Below, one piece after another: positions 24,538 to 32,813 of a stretch of DNA of 64,000 nt. This DNA is from Mycobacterium sp. E787 (GTDB taxonomy: Bacteria > Actinomycetota > Actinomycetes > Mycobacteriales > Mycobacteriaceae). The position numbers were made by a program, and so were the translations under genes. The stretch's first letter is position 1; each line of letters opens with the position of its first letter. Where the stretch lies: the NCBI RefSeq assembly GCF_001668725.1, contig NZ_LZKL01000116.1:1-64000 (forward strand). The letters are read 5' to 3'. The notes under the pieces are model-generated. The model was not told where the DNA came from. It ran no database searches and was given only the letters and a program-made list of their open reading frames with translations.

Positions 24538-25598
24538 GCACTGAGATAGCGCCGCAGCATCTCCACCGCGGCGGTGATGTTGGCGACCGGCACCCGCTCG
24601 TCGCGCGCGTGCGCCACGTTGGGGTCGCCCGGACCGAAGTTCACCGCCGGGATGCCCCGCGCGGCGAACCGCGCCACGTCGGTCCAGCCGTACTTCGCCC
24701 TGACGCGCCCACCGGCGGCCTCGACGAGCGCCTTGGCCGCGGGTTGCGACAGGCCGGGCAGCGCGCCCGCCGCGGCATCGGTCTGCTCGATGCGCACGTC
24801 GAGCCCGTCGAACACGTCGCGCACGTGCTGCAGCGCCGCATCCACCGAGCGGTCGGGGGCGAAGCGGAAGTTGACCGTCAGCGAGGCCGCGTCGGGAATC
24901 ACGTTGCCGGCCACGCCGCCGTCGATGCGCACCGCCGACAGGCCCTCGCGGTACTCGCAGCCGTCGATGTCGACCCGGCGCGGGCTGTACGAGGCGAGCC
25001 GGTCCAGCACCGCGCCGAGCTTGTGAATGGCGTTGTCGCCCAACCAGGCTCGCGCCGAATGGGCGCGCGTGCCAGCGGCGCTGATCACCACGCGCAGGGT
25101 GCCCTGACAGCCGGCCTCGATGTAGCCGCCGGTGGGCTCGCCCAGGATGGCGACGTCGGCGGCCAGCCAGTCCGGCAGCTCGCGCTCGATGCGGCCCAAA
25201 CCGTTTGCGGCCGCGTCGATTTCCTCGCAGTCGTAGAAGACCAGCGTCAGGTCGTGCACCGGGTCGGCCACGGTGGCGGCCAGGTGCAGGAAGACCGCGT
25301 CACCGGATTTCATGTCGGCGGTGCCGCAGCCGTACAGGTCGGCACCGTCCAAACGGCTGGGCAGGTTGTCGGCCACCGGGACGGTGTCGAGGTGGCCGGC
25401 CAGCAGCACCCGCGACGGTCGGCCCCACGAAGTGCGGGCGAGCACGGCGTTGCCGTTGCGGACGATCTCGAAACCCGGCGCCTGGGCGCGCAGCGCGGCC
25501 TCCACCTCGTCGGCCAGGCGCGCCTCGTCGCGCGATTCGCTGGGGATGTCGACCAGCGCAGCGGTCAGCTCGATCGGGTCACCGCGCAAGTCCAGCAC
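24534..25598 (-). CDS. dapE: Succinyl-diaminopimelate desuccinylase
   Basis: 354 aa, identical in length to H37Rv DapE. M20 metallopeptidase motifs: LLAGHLDTVP (metal-binding His/Asp), YGCGTADMKSGD, FYDCEEID (catalytic and ligand Glu) and LGEPTGG. It hydrolyses N-succinyl-LL-diaminopimelate to LL-DAP in the lysine and peptidoglycan pathway. The start is GTG at 25598, since the upstream frame runs through the dapD promoter. It is divergent from dapD, the enzyme that makes the succinylated precursor. Confidence 0.95.
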   Translation of the reverse strand: MLDLRGDPIELTAALVDIPSESRDEARLADEVEAALRAQAPGFEIVRNGNAVLARTSWGRPSRVLLAGHLDTVPVADNLPSRLDGADLYGCGTADMKSGDAVFLHLAATVADPVHDLTLVFYDCEEIDAAANGLGRIERELPDWLAADVAILGEPTGGYIEAGCQGTLRVVISAAGTRAHSARAWLGDNAIHKLGAVLDRLASYSPRRVDIDGCEYREGLSAVRIDGGVAGNVIPDAASLTVNFRFAPDRSVDAALQHVRDVFDGLDVRIEQTDAAAGALPGLSQPAAKALVEAAGGRVRAKYGWTDVARFAARGIPAVNFGPGDPNVAHARDERVPVANITAAVEMLRRYLSA

Positions 25599-25616
25599 GC
25601 CCCCATTCTGCCCACC

Positions 25617-25664
25617 AGACGCAAAAGCCCCCTTTTCATCGGCGTGTCGGGGGCTTTTGTGTCT
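25617..25664. repeat. Terminator-like hairpin between divergent dapE and dapD
   Basis: AGACGCAAAAGCCCCC (25617-25632) pairs with GGGGGCTTTTGTGTCT (25649-25664) around a 16-nt loop, with one G-T pair. The arms are the same as in the terminator at 11419-11472. Here it lies upstream of two divergent genes, not downstream, so a simple terminator role is odd; it would sit in or overlap both promoters. Confidence 0.75.
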
Positions 25665-25684
25665 GCTCGCCCCAGGCAAGTAGC

Positions 25685-26638
25685 GTGTCCGCCGTGACTG
25701 GAGCTGCGGGTATCGGGCTGGCGACGCTGGCGTTCGACGGGTCAATTCTGGACACCTGGTTCCCGGCCCCGGAGCTGACGGAATCGGGCATCGGCGGGAC
25801 GTCGCGGCTGGCGCTGTCCGACATCCCCCCTGAGTTGGCCGCGCTGCTCGGCCGCGACGACGACCGCGGCACCGAGACCGTCGCGGTGCGCACGGTCATC
25901 GGCTCGCTCGACGACGTGGCCGCCGACGCCTACGACGCCTACCTGCGGTTGCATCTGTTGTCGCACCGGCTGGTGGCGCCGCACGGGCTGAACGCCGGCG
26001 GCCTGTTCGGGGTATTGACCAACGTCGTGTGGACCAATCGCGGGCCCTGCGCGATCGAGGGCTTCGAGGCGGTCCGGGCGCGGCTGCGCCGGCACGGCAC
26101 GGTGACCGTCAACGGCATCGACAAGTTCCCGCGGATGGTCGACTACGTCCTGCCGACCGGGGTGCGCATCGCCGACGCCGACCGGGTGCGGCTGGGCGCG
26201 CACCTGGCGCCGGGCACGACGGTCATGCACGAGGGCTTCGTCAACTACAACGCCGGCACCCTGGGGGCGTCGATGGTCGAGGGACGCATCTCGGCCGGCG
26301 TCGTGGTGGGCGACGGGTCGGACATCGGCGGCGGGGCGTCCATCATGGGCACGCTCTCCGGCGGCGGCACCGAAGTCATCTCGATCGGCAAGCGGTGCCT
26401 GCTCGGCGCCAACGCGGGCCTGGGCATCTCCCTGGGCGACGACTGCATCGTCGAGGCCGGCCTCTACGTCACCGCGGGCACCAAGGTCACCACGCCCGAC
26501 GGCGCGGCGGTCAAGGCCCGCGAGCTTTCCGGGGCGAACAACCTGCTGTTCCGGCGCAACTCGGTCACCGGCGCGGTCGAGGTGGTGGCCCGCGACGGTC
26601 AGGGCATCGCGCTGAACGAGGACCTGCACGCCAACTGA
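25685..26638 (+). CDS. dapD: Tetrahydrodipicolinate N-succinyltransferase
   Basis: 317 aa from GTG 25685, the length of H37Rv DapD. The left-handed beta-helix is clear (TTVMHEGFVNYNAGTLG, SIGKRCLLGANAGLGISLGDD). It transfers succinate from succinyl-CoA to tetrahydrodipicolinate, the step before dapC and dapE. A -10-like TAGCGT (25681-25686) overlaps this GTG and lies exactly 7 nt before a second in-frame GTG at 25694. If transcription is leaderless, the protein starts there and has 314 residues. Confidence 0.95.
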   Translation: MSAVTGAAGIGLATLAFDGSILDTWFPAPELTESGIGGTSRLALSDIPPELAALLGRDDDRGTETVAVRTVIGSLDDVAADAYDAYLRLHLLSHRLVAPHGLNAGGLFGVLTNVVWTNRGPCAIEGFEAVRARLRRHGTVTVNGIDKFPRMVDYVLPTGVRIADADRVRLGAHLAPGTTVMHEGFVNYNAGTLGASMVEGRISAGVVVGDGSDIGGGASIMGTLSGGGTEVISIGKRCLLGANAGLGISLGDDCIVEAGLYVTAGTKVTTPDGAAVKARELSGANNLLFRRNSVTGAVEVVARDGQGIALNEDLHAN

Positions 26639-26639
26639 G

Positions 26640-27962
26640 TCACCGGTCTTCGCTTCCGGCCCCCATCGTCGTCCCGATGGTTTCCGGCAACAGATACGTG
26701 CACAACAGGCCGGCCGCCAGCAGGGCGGCCAGCATCAGGCCGATCGCCCAGCTGCCGTAGGTCGCCAGCAGTGAGCCGGCGAGCAGCGGCGGCAGGGCCC
26801 CGCCGATGACGCCGGCGAGGTTGAGGGCCAGCGCCGATCCGCTGTAGCGGTACCGCGTGGCGAACAGCTCCGGAATGAAGGCCGCGGTGGGTCCGGAGCC
26901 GATCGCACCACCGACGGCCATGCCGACGACGGCGACCACGTACAGCGCCGGGTTGCGGGTGTCCAGCAACGGCATCACCACGAACGCCCACGGCAAGAGG
27001 ATCGACCAGCCCAGCAGCATCAGGCGGCGGCGCCCGACCCGGTCGGACAGGGTGGCCGAGGCCGCGACCGTGGCGATGCTGATCAGCCCGGTCAACGCGC
27101 CCACCGACCAGATGAAGCCACGCGTATACCCGAGGTGGGAATTGGCGTAGATGAGGAGGTAGGTGTGGCCGAGGTAGCCGAACCCGAATCCGCCCAGCAG
27201 GCTGCCGCCGGCCAGCAGGATCTCGCGGCGCTGCACGCGCCACAGCTCCCCGAGCGGCGCCTTGGGGACCAGGTTGCGGGCCTTCTCCTCGGCGAACACC
27301 GGGGTTTCGTCGATGTTGAGCCGCACGTAGAGGGCGATGCCGATCAGCGCCGCGCTGAACAGGAACGGCAGCCGCCATCCCCACTGCATGAACGCGGCGC
27401 TCTTTTCGCCGATGCTGAAGTTCACGCCCAGAAAGGTCACGCTGGCCAGCACGGACGCGGTGCCGGCGCCGAGCAGGGTGAACATGCCGTAGCGGCCCCG
27501 CTTGCCGGGGGGCGCGTACTCGGCGCTCAGCAGCGCCGACCCGGCCCATTCGCCGCCGACGGCGAACCCCTGCATGAGCCGCAGCAGGATCAGGATCACG
27601 GGGGCGAAGGCGCCGATGGCGGCCGTGCTGGGCACCAGCCCGACGCTGACGGTCGACACGGCCATGATCAGCAGCGTGGCGATCAGCGTCTTCTTGCGCC
27701 CCAGCCGGTCGCCGAAGTACCCGAAGACGGCCGCGCCGAGCGGCCGGGACAGGAACGCCGTCGCGAACGTCGCCATCGCGGCGACGATGCCCAGCGTCGA
27801 ACCGAGTCGGGGGAAGAACACCGTCGGGAACACCAGCGCCGCCGCCGTGCCGTAGATGAGGAAGTCGTAATACTCGATCGCCGAGCCGACGAGGCAGGCG
27901 GCCGCAATCCGCCGCATGGGCGTCGGGGCGGTTCGCGCCGCGACCGTCGGCAGTTCCGTCAC
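26640..27962 (-). CDS. MFS metabolite/proton symporter (Rv1200-like)
   Basis: 440 aa with 12 predicted membrane segments. The start EYYDFLIYG in TM1 and RPLGAAVFGYFGDRLGRKKTL (loop 2-3 motif) mark the metabolite:H+ symporter group (ShiA/ProP-like), which carries shikimate, proline/betaine or dicarboxylates. The substrate is unknown. The GTG at 27962 has TACCGT (27975-27970) 7 nt upstream (leaderless); the longer frame upstream crosses the palindromic element and is rejected. It converges on dapD with 1 nt between them. Confidence 0.9.
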   Translation of the reverse strand: MTELPTVAARTAPTPMRRIAAACLVGSAIEYYDFLIYGTAAALVFPTVFFPRLGSTLGIVAAMATFATAFLSRPLGAAVFGYFGDRLGRKKTLIATLLIMAVSTVSVGLVPSTAAIGAFAPVILILLRLMQGFAVGGEWAGSALLSAEYAPPGKRGRYGMFTLLGAGTASVLASVTFLGVNFSIGEKSAAFMQWGWRLPFLFSAALIGIALYVRLNIDETPVFAEEKARNLVPKAPLGELWRVQRREILLAGGSLLGGFGFGYLGHTYLLIYANSHLGYTRGFIWSVGALTGLISIATVAASATLSDRVGRRRLMLLGWSILLPWAFVVMPLLDTRNPALYVVAVVGMAVGGAIGSGPTAAFIPELFATRYRYSGSALALNLAGVIGGALPPLLAGSLLATYGSWAIGLMLAALLAAGLLCTYLLPETIGTTMGAGSEDR

Positions 27963-28045
27963 GCCTACGACGGTAGGTGAAGGTTCACGGTCGCGCTCGA
28001 CGGAAAAGCTGGCAAAACGCTGCGTGTCGCCTAAGGGCCATTCAC

Positions 28046-28107
28046 CGCGAGCGTGCGTGTTTGTACATAGACACGCCGTTGAGGCCGTACATCTGCGCAC
28101 GCTCGCG
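28046..28107. repeat. 62-bp palindromic intergenic element, copy 2
   Basis: Same length and same 12-bp outer arms as 1293-1354; about 54 of 62 positions agree by hand alignment, including the central GACACGCCGT. It lies between the fadD36 3' end and the MFS gene start, both on the minus strand. It is therefore downstream of fadD36 and could terminate it while insulating the MFS promoter. Confidence 0.85.
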
Positions 28108-28124
28108 CCCGGGTTCGGCCCGAC

Positions 28125-29546
28125 TCAGCCCTCGGCGAGCAGCTGCTTCTTGAGCACCTTGCCCATGGCGTTGCGGGGCAGCGCCTCCACCAGGCGCACC
28201 TCGCGCGGGCGCTTGTGTATCGAGAGCTCCTGGGCGACGTGGTTGATCAGGTCGTCGGCCCGCAGCTCGGAGGAGCCGACGACGTAGGCGACGATGCGCT
28301 GGCCCAGGTCCTCGTCGGGCAGCCCGACGACGGCCGCCTCCTGCACGCCGGGGTGGCCCAGCAGCGAGGTCTCGATCTCTCCCGCGCCGACGCGGTACCC
28401 GCCGGACTTGATCAGGTCGACCGATTCACGCCCGACGATGCGGTGCATGCCGCCACCGTCGATCACCGCGACGTCGCCGGTGCGGTAGAAGCCGTCGGGC
28501 GTGAACGCCTCCGCGGTGGCCTCGGGCCGGTTCAGGTAGCCGTCGAACATCATCGGGCCCCGAACCTGAAGCCGCCCAACGGTTTCCCCATCCTGCGGCA
28601 CCGGGGCGTCGTTGTCGTCGAGCAGCCGGGTCTGCACGCCGGCGACGGGCAGGCCCACCCAGCCGGCGCGGCGCTCGCCGTCGGCGCGCGTCGAGATGGT
28701 GATCAGCGACTCCGACGCGCCGTACCGTTCGATGGGCTGATGCCCGGTGAGCTCGGCCAGCCGGTCGAACACCGGCACCGGCAGCGGCGCGCTGCCGGAC
28801 ACCAGCAGCCGCGCCGGCCGCAGCGCCTCGGCCGCCGACGGGTCGGCCACCACCCGCGACCACACCGTGGGAACGGCGAAGTACAGGGTTCCGCCCCATT
28901 CCGAGCAGGCCTGGGCGTAGCCGGCCGGTGTCGGTCTTCCGGTGTGCACGAAGCGGTTTCCGATCCGCAGCGACCCGAGCAGGCCCAGCACCAAGCCGTG
29001 CACGTGGAACAGCGGCAGTCCGTGCACGAGGACGTCGTCGGCCGTCCACTGCCAGGCCTCCGCCAGCGCGTCGAGGTCGGCGGCGATCGCGCGCCGGCTC
29101 AGCTGCACCCCCTTGGGCAGGCCGGTGGTGCCCGACGTGTAGATGATCATCGCCGTCGCGTCGGGCGACGGCTCGGGGTAGCGGTGCCAGGAGCGGGCGT
29201 GCAACCGAACCGGGATGTGCGGCAACCCGTCGCGATCGTCGGGGTCGGGACCCAGCCACGCCTCCGCCCCGGAGTCGGTGAGCATGTGCCGGCGCTCGGC
29301 CACGCCGACGTCGGACGGCACCGGCACGAAGGGCACGCCGGCGATCAGGCAGCCGGTGACCGCGAGGACGGTGGCCGCGGTCGGCGTGGCCAGGATCGCG
29401 ACCCGGTTCGCACCGGCGACCCGCTCGGCCACCGACGTTGCGGCACCGACCAAGTCGCTGCGGCTGAGCGTGGCGCCGTCGATCCGCACTGCGTCGGCGA
29501 TGTCGGTGGTGGTAACGGCCGAGGGATTGAGCGACGCGAGTAGCAC
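28125..29546 (-). CDS. fadD36: Acyl-CoA synthetase FadD36
   Basis: 473 aa, equal to Rv1193. Short ANL enzyme: IIYTSGTTGLPKGVQLS (P-loop), RYGASESLI, YRTGDVA and the C-terminal LPRNAMGKVLKK lysine. It resembles malonyl/short-chain acyl-CoA synthetases (MatB/ACSF3-like) in length and motifs; the substrate is not proven. GTG start with TAACCT (29558-29553) 6 nt upstream, so probably leaderless. Confidence 0.92.
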   Translation of the reverse strand: MLLASLNPSAVTTTDIADAVRIDGATLSRSDLVGAATSVAERVAGANRVAILATPTAATVLAVTGCLIAGVPFVPVPSDVGVAERRHMLTDSGAEAWLGPDPDDRDGLPHIPVRLHARSWHRYPEPSPDATAMIIYTSGTTGLPKGVQLSRRAIAADLDALAEAWQWTADDVLVHGLPLFHVHGLVLGLLGSLRIGNRFVHTGRPTPAGYAQACSEWGGTLYFAVPTVWSRVVADPSAAEALRPARLLVSGSAPLPVPVFDRLAELTGHQPIERYGASESLITISTRADGERRAGWVGLPVAGVQTRLLDDNDAPVPQDGETVGRLQVRGPMMFDGYLNRPEATAEAFTPDGFYRTGDVAVIDGGGMHRIVGRESVDLIKSGGYRVGAGEIETSLLGHPGVQEAAVVGLPDEDLGQRIVAYVVGSSELRADDLINHVAQELSIHKRPREVRLVEALPRNAMGKVLKKQLLAEG

Positions 29547-29568
29547 GTCTGCAGGTTACCCGGCGGCC

Positions 29569-30477
29569 TCAGGCCTGCTCGTCCCAGATCTTGATCAGGG
29601 TGGACAGGATCTCCTCGCCGCGGCCCAGCCCACCGAGATGACTTTCACCCGGCAGCACGATCAGCTCGGCGTCGGGCAGCAGGGACACGACGTGCTCGCC
29701 GTGCGCGAAGGGGACGATGTGGTCGCTGTCGCCGTGCCACCAGCGGACCGGGACCTTCACCTCGTCCAGCCGGAAACCCCAGTCCTGGGTGAACAGGATG
29801 ACGTCGTTGAAGGGGGCCGCCAGTTGCTTGCGGCTGCCGTTGAGCAGGTCGTCGAGGAACATGGCCCCGAACTCGGGCCGGGTGAGCAGCCGCCGGTCGC
29901 CTTCGGGCGATATCGCGGCGTACAGATACAGCGCGGGGTTCGCTACGGGACGGATCATCCGGACCACCAGGCTGGCGCCGATACGCAGCGGGTCGCCCCC
30001 GAGCCGCAGCAGCGGCGCCACCCGCTTGCCAAGGTTCATCAGGCCGCTGGTGATGCCCTCGTCACCGAGGAAGGGCGCGACGCCGCCCAGCACGCCGGCC
30101 GCCACCACGCGATCGGACAGCACCGCGGCCGCCGCCAGCGCGTACGGGCCGCCGCCGGACAGGCCGATGACGGCCATCTTGTCGATGCCCAGCGTGTCGG
30201 CGATCGTCCGCAGGTCGTCGCCGAAGGCCCGGATGTTCTCGTACCGGTGGGGCGTCGACGACCCGATGCCGGGCCGGTCCAGGCCGATCAGCCGGATGTT
30301 GTGCTGTTCGGCGTAGACGCGGGCCTCGACCGGGATCTGCCGGCGGGCGCCGGGGGTGCCGTGCAGCCAGAACATCGCGCGCCCCTGGGGGTTACCGAAC
30401 TCGGCGAAGCCGATCTGGCGATCCTCGCCGACGGCGATGTTGCCTTCGAGCTTGGGGCGGGCGATCTCGATGACCAT
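29569..30477 (-). CDS. Alpha/beta hydrolase (Rv1191-like)
   Basis: 302 aa. LHGTPGARR (oxyanion loop), LDRPGIGSS, the nucleophile elbow GLSGGGPYA (Ser near 110), an Asp in WWHGDSDHIVP and a His near the C-terminus in PGESHLG complete the triad. It is a cytosolic esterase or lipase-like enzyme of unknown substrate. ATG at 30477. It lies 22 nt upstream of fadD36 on the same strand, so the two may be co-transcribed. Confidence 0.86.
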   Translation of the reverse strand: MVIEIARPKLEGNIAVGEDRQIGFAEFGNPQGRAMFWLHGTPGARRQIPVEARVYAEQHNIRLIGLDRPGIGSSTPHRYENIRAFGDDLRTIADTLGIDKMAVIGLSGGGPYALAAAAVLSDRVVAAGVLGGVAPFLGDEGITSGLMNLGKRVAPLLRLGGDPLRIGASLVVRMIRPVANPALYLYAAISPEGDRRLLTRPEFGAMFLDDLLNGSRKQLAAPFNDVILFTQDWGFRLDEVKVPVRWWHGDSDHIVPFAHGEHVVSLLPDAELIVLPGESHLGGLGRGEEILSTLIKIWDEQA

Positions 30478-30605
30478 GCCCAGAAGCTTTGCATGTGACG
30501 AGCCGATTACCAAAGGCTCACGAGCGCCACCGAGTCCGGACCGATGACCGTTCACCGAAACCGCTATCGCGGGCGCTACCACTTCGTGAATGGGGTGCGA
30601 CCACG

Positions 30606-32813
30606 CTACGACCCGAGCGGCCGCTCCCCGATGACCCTGTCGGCCCGCAGGGCGGCCAGCTCGTCGTCGGAAAGGCCGAGCCCGCAAAGGATCTCGTCGT
30701 TGTGCTGACCCAGCGTCGGCGGGGCGCTGCGGTGGTGACGCGCCGGCCCGGGGGCGATCCGAAACGGCCAGCCGGGATACCGGTGTGATCCGGTGACGGG
30801 ATGCACGAGCTCCTGGTAGAACCCGCGAGCGTCGAGCTGGGCGATCTCGTACATCCGCTCTCCGGTGATCACGCGCTCGGCCGGGATGCCCTGCGCCGCA
30901 AGGGCTTCGACGATCGCTTCCGGAGCCTGGGTGCGGGTCCACGCGGCGACCAGTGCGTCGAACGCGTCGTGGTCGACTCCCGGCTCTTCGGGTAACGACA
31001 GGGCCACCCACGCGCCGTCCTCGTTCGTCGGGTACACCCCCTGCAGGTAGCCGCGCCGGCGGTTGCCTTCCCGCGCTGACACGACGCCGTTCATCGAGTA
31101 CTCGATCACCGGTTCGGCGGCCACGGCGGCGGCGACCTCGATCTGGGCGACCTCGATCAGTTGCCCCTCCCCGGTGCGGCGCCGGTGCTCGAGCGCGGCC
31201 AGCAGCGCGACCCCGGCGTGCACGCCGACGATCGGGTCGGCCGGCCCCTGCGGGTTGCACGGCGGCCCGTCCGCGTATCCGGTGACGGCCGACATCCCCG
31301 CGGTCTGCTCGAAGTTGAGCGCCCAGCCGACGTAATCGCGCCAGGGGCCCTGAAGGCCGAAACCCGGCATCCGGACCATGATCACGTCGGGCTTCAGCGC
31401 CACCAGCGAGTCATAGTCCAGACCGAACTGCTCGACCACGCGCGGCGAGAAGTTCTCCACGACAACGTCGGCCTGTGCGGCCAGCCGCCGGACGATGTCC
31501 CGGCCGCGCCGCGAGGTCAGGTCCAGCGTGAGGTCCTTCTTGTTGAGGTTGGTGGCCTGCCATAGGCCGCTGCGCTCGTACCAGTCGTCGCCCTCGAAGG
31601 GAAACGCGCCGGAGTAGCGGAAACCGTCGGGCCGCTGGATCGACTCGACCTTGACGATGTCGGCGCCGAACGCGCCCAGGTAGCAGGTCAGATATGCCCC
31701 CGCCCAGAAGGTGCTGAGGTCGAGCACCTTCACCCCCGCAAAGGGAAGGGCCCCCGACGGCCGAGTAGATGCCGGATGATGCTGCACCACAGGGCCTTTG
31801 GTCAGGCGGAAGGGCGCACCGGGGCGTTGGAACGCCCCGCCGTCGAGGAAGAACTCGCGCTTGGCGTATTGCGGACATTCCAGCACGGTGGCGCCGTCGT
31901 TGACCGGGGTGGCCGGGATCCGCAACGCCTGGCTCAGGTCGACGATCTCGGCGATGGTCTGCTCGGCGAGCAACGGCTCTGCGCGAGCATAGAATTCGCT
32001 GCGTTCGGGCCCGCCCAACATGATCGGGATCTGCTGCTCGCCGAACTCGGGCAGTCCCAGCATCGCGCACACGTCCAGCCAGTGCTGGCCCGTCAGGCAG
32101 TTGATCCCCACCCAGCCGTCGGCGGCGCGGACCACGCCCAGCATCGGAGCCCCCCGGGCATTGGCGGGCAGACCCAGGCCGAGCATCTTCTGCGCCATCA
32201 GCATGGGATACGGCAGCGTCGACAGCAACGACTCGAATTCCGAAACATCCACCTGCACAACCTCATCGGATGCGCAACGCAGTGCGGTGAGCGCGCCCAG
32301 CGCGCCGTAGGCGCCCGCGACGTACTCGGCGATCCGCGCGCCGACCTGCACCGGCGGGCGGTCGGGATCGCGGGCGCTGACCCAGCCCGACGCCGCCTGC
32401 AATGTCAGCGACGTGGCCGGCCGGTCCCGCCACGGCCCGGACTGCCCGAAGGCAGAGATGCGGAGCAGCACCAGGTTCGGGTTGAGCCCGCTCAGGGCGT
32501 CGCGGTCGAATCCCCAGTCTTCCAGCGTTCCGGGCGGGAAGTTCTCGATGACCAGGTGCGCACCCGCGATCAGCTCGCGGGCATCCTCGAGCGCCGCAAT
32601 TCGCTTGCCGGCGTTCAGATATTGAAACAATCCGCTGCGTTCGGGATCCGGAACGCCGCGGGGAAACGGGCCCCAGTGGCGCAGCGGATCTCCGCCCGGC
32701 GGCTCGATCTTGGTGACCTCGGCGCCGAGGTCGACGAAAAGCTTTGCCGCATAAGGGCCGGAGATTTCCCTGGTGATTTCGACGACGGACAGCCCCGCGA
32801 GGGGTCCGCTCAC
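30606..32813 (-). CDS. Fused two-domain CaiB/BaiF (class III) CoA-transferase
   Basis: 735 aa made of two CaiB-like units (about 1-370 and 380-735), each opening with a GLxVVEITxxxSGPYAAKLFVDLGAEVTKIE-type segment. Class III enzymes move CoA between carboxylic acids through an aspartyl-CoA intermediate. In the second unit the catalytic-Asp position looks intact (PADPIVGVHAG). In the first it appears as Glu (ARIAEYVAGAYG), so one half may be structural. The start GTG overlaps the aldehyde dehydrogenase stop (GTGA), suggesting that the acid made upstream is activated here. The fusion is twice the usual 400 aa. Confidence 0.87.
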   Translation of the reverse strand: MSGPLAGLSVVEITREISGPYAAKLFVDLGAEVTKIEPPGGDPLRHWGPFPRGVPDPERSGLFQYLNAGKRIAALEDARELIAGAHLVIENFPPGTLEDWGFDRDALSGLNPNLVLLRISAFGQSGPWRDRPATSLTLQAASGWVSARDPDRPPVQVGARIAEYVAGAYGALGALTALRCASDEVVQVDVSEFESLLSTLPYPMLMAQKMLGLGLPANARGAPMLGVVRAADGWVGINCLTGQHWLDVCAMLGLPEFGEQQIPIMLGGPERSEFYARAEPLLAEQTIAEIVDLSQALRIPATPVNDGATVLECPQYAKREFFLDGGAFQRPGAPFRLTKGPVVQHHPASTRPSGALPFAGVKVLDLSTFWAGAYLTCYLGAFGADIVKVESIQRPDGFRYSGAFPFEGDDWYERSGLWQATNLNKKDLTLDLTSRRGRDIVRRLAAQADVVVENFSPRVVEQFGLDYDSLVALKPDVIMVRMPGFGLQGPWRDYVGWALNFEQTAGMSAVTGYADGPPCNPQGPADPIVGVHAGVALLAALEHRRRTGEGQLIEVAQIEVAAAVAAEPVIEYSMNGVVSAREGNRRRGYLQGVYPTNEDGAWVALSLPEEPGVDHDAFDALVAAWTRTQAPEAIVEALAAQGIPAERVITGERMYEIAQLDARGFYQELVHPVTGSHRYPGWPFRIAPGPARHHRSAPPTLGQHNDEILCGLGLSDDELAALRADRVIGERPLGS

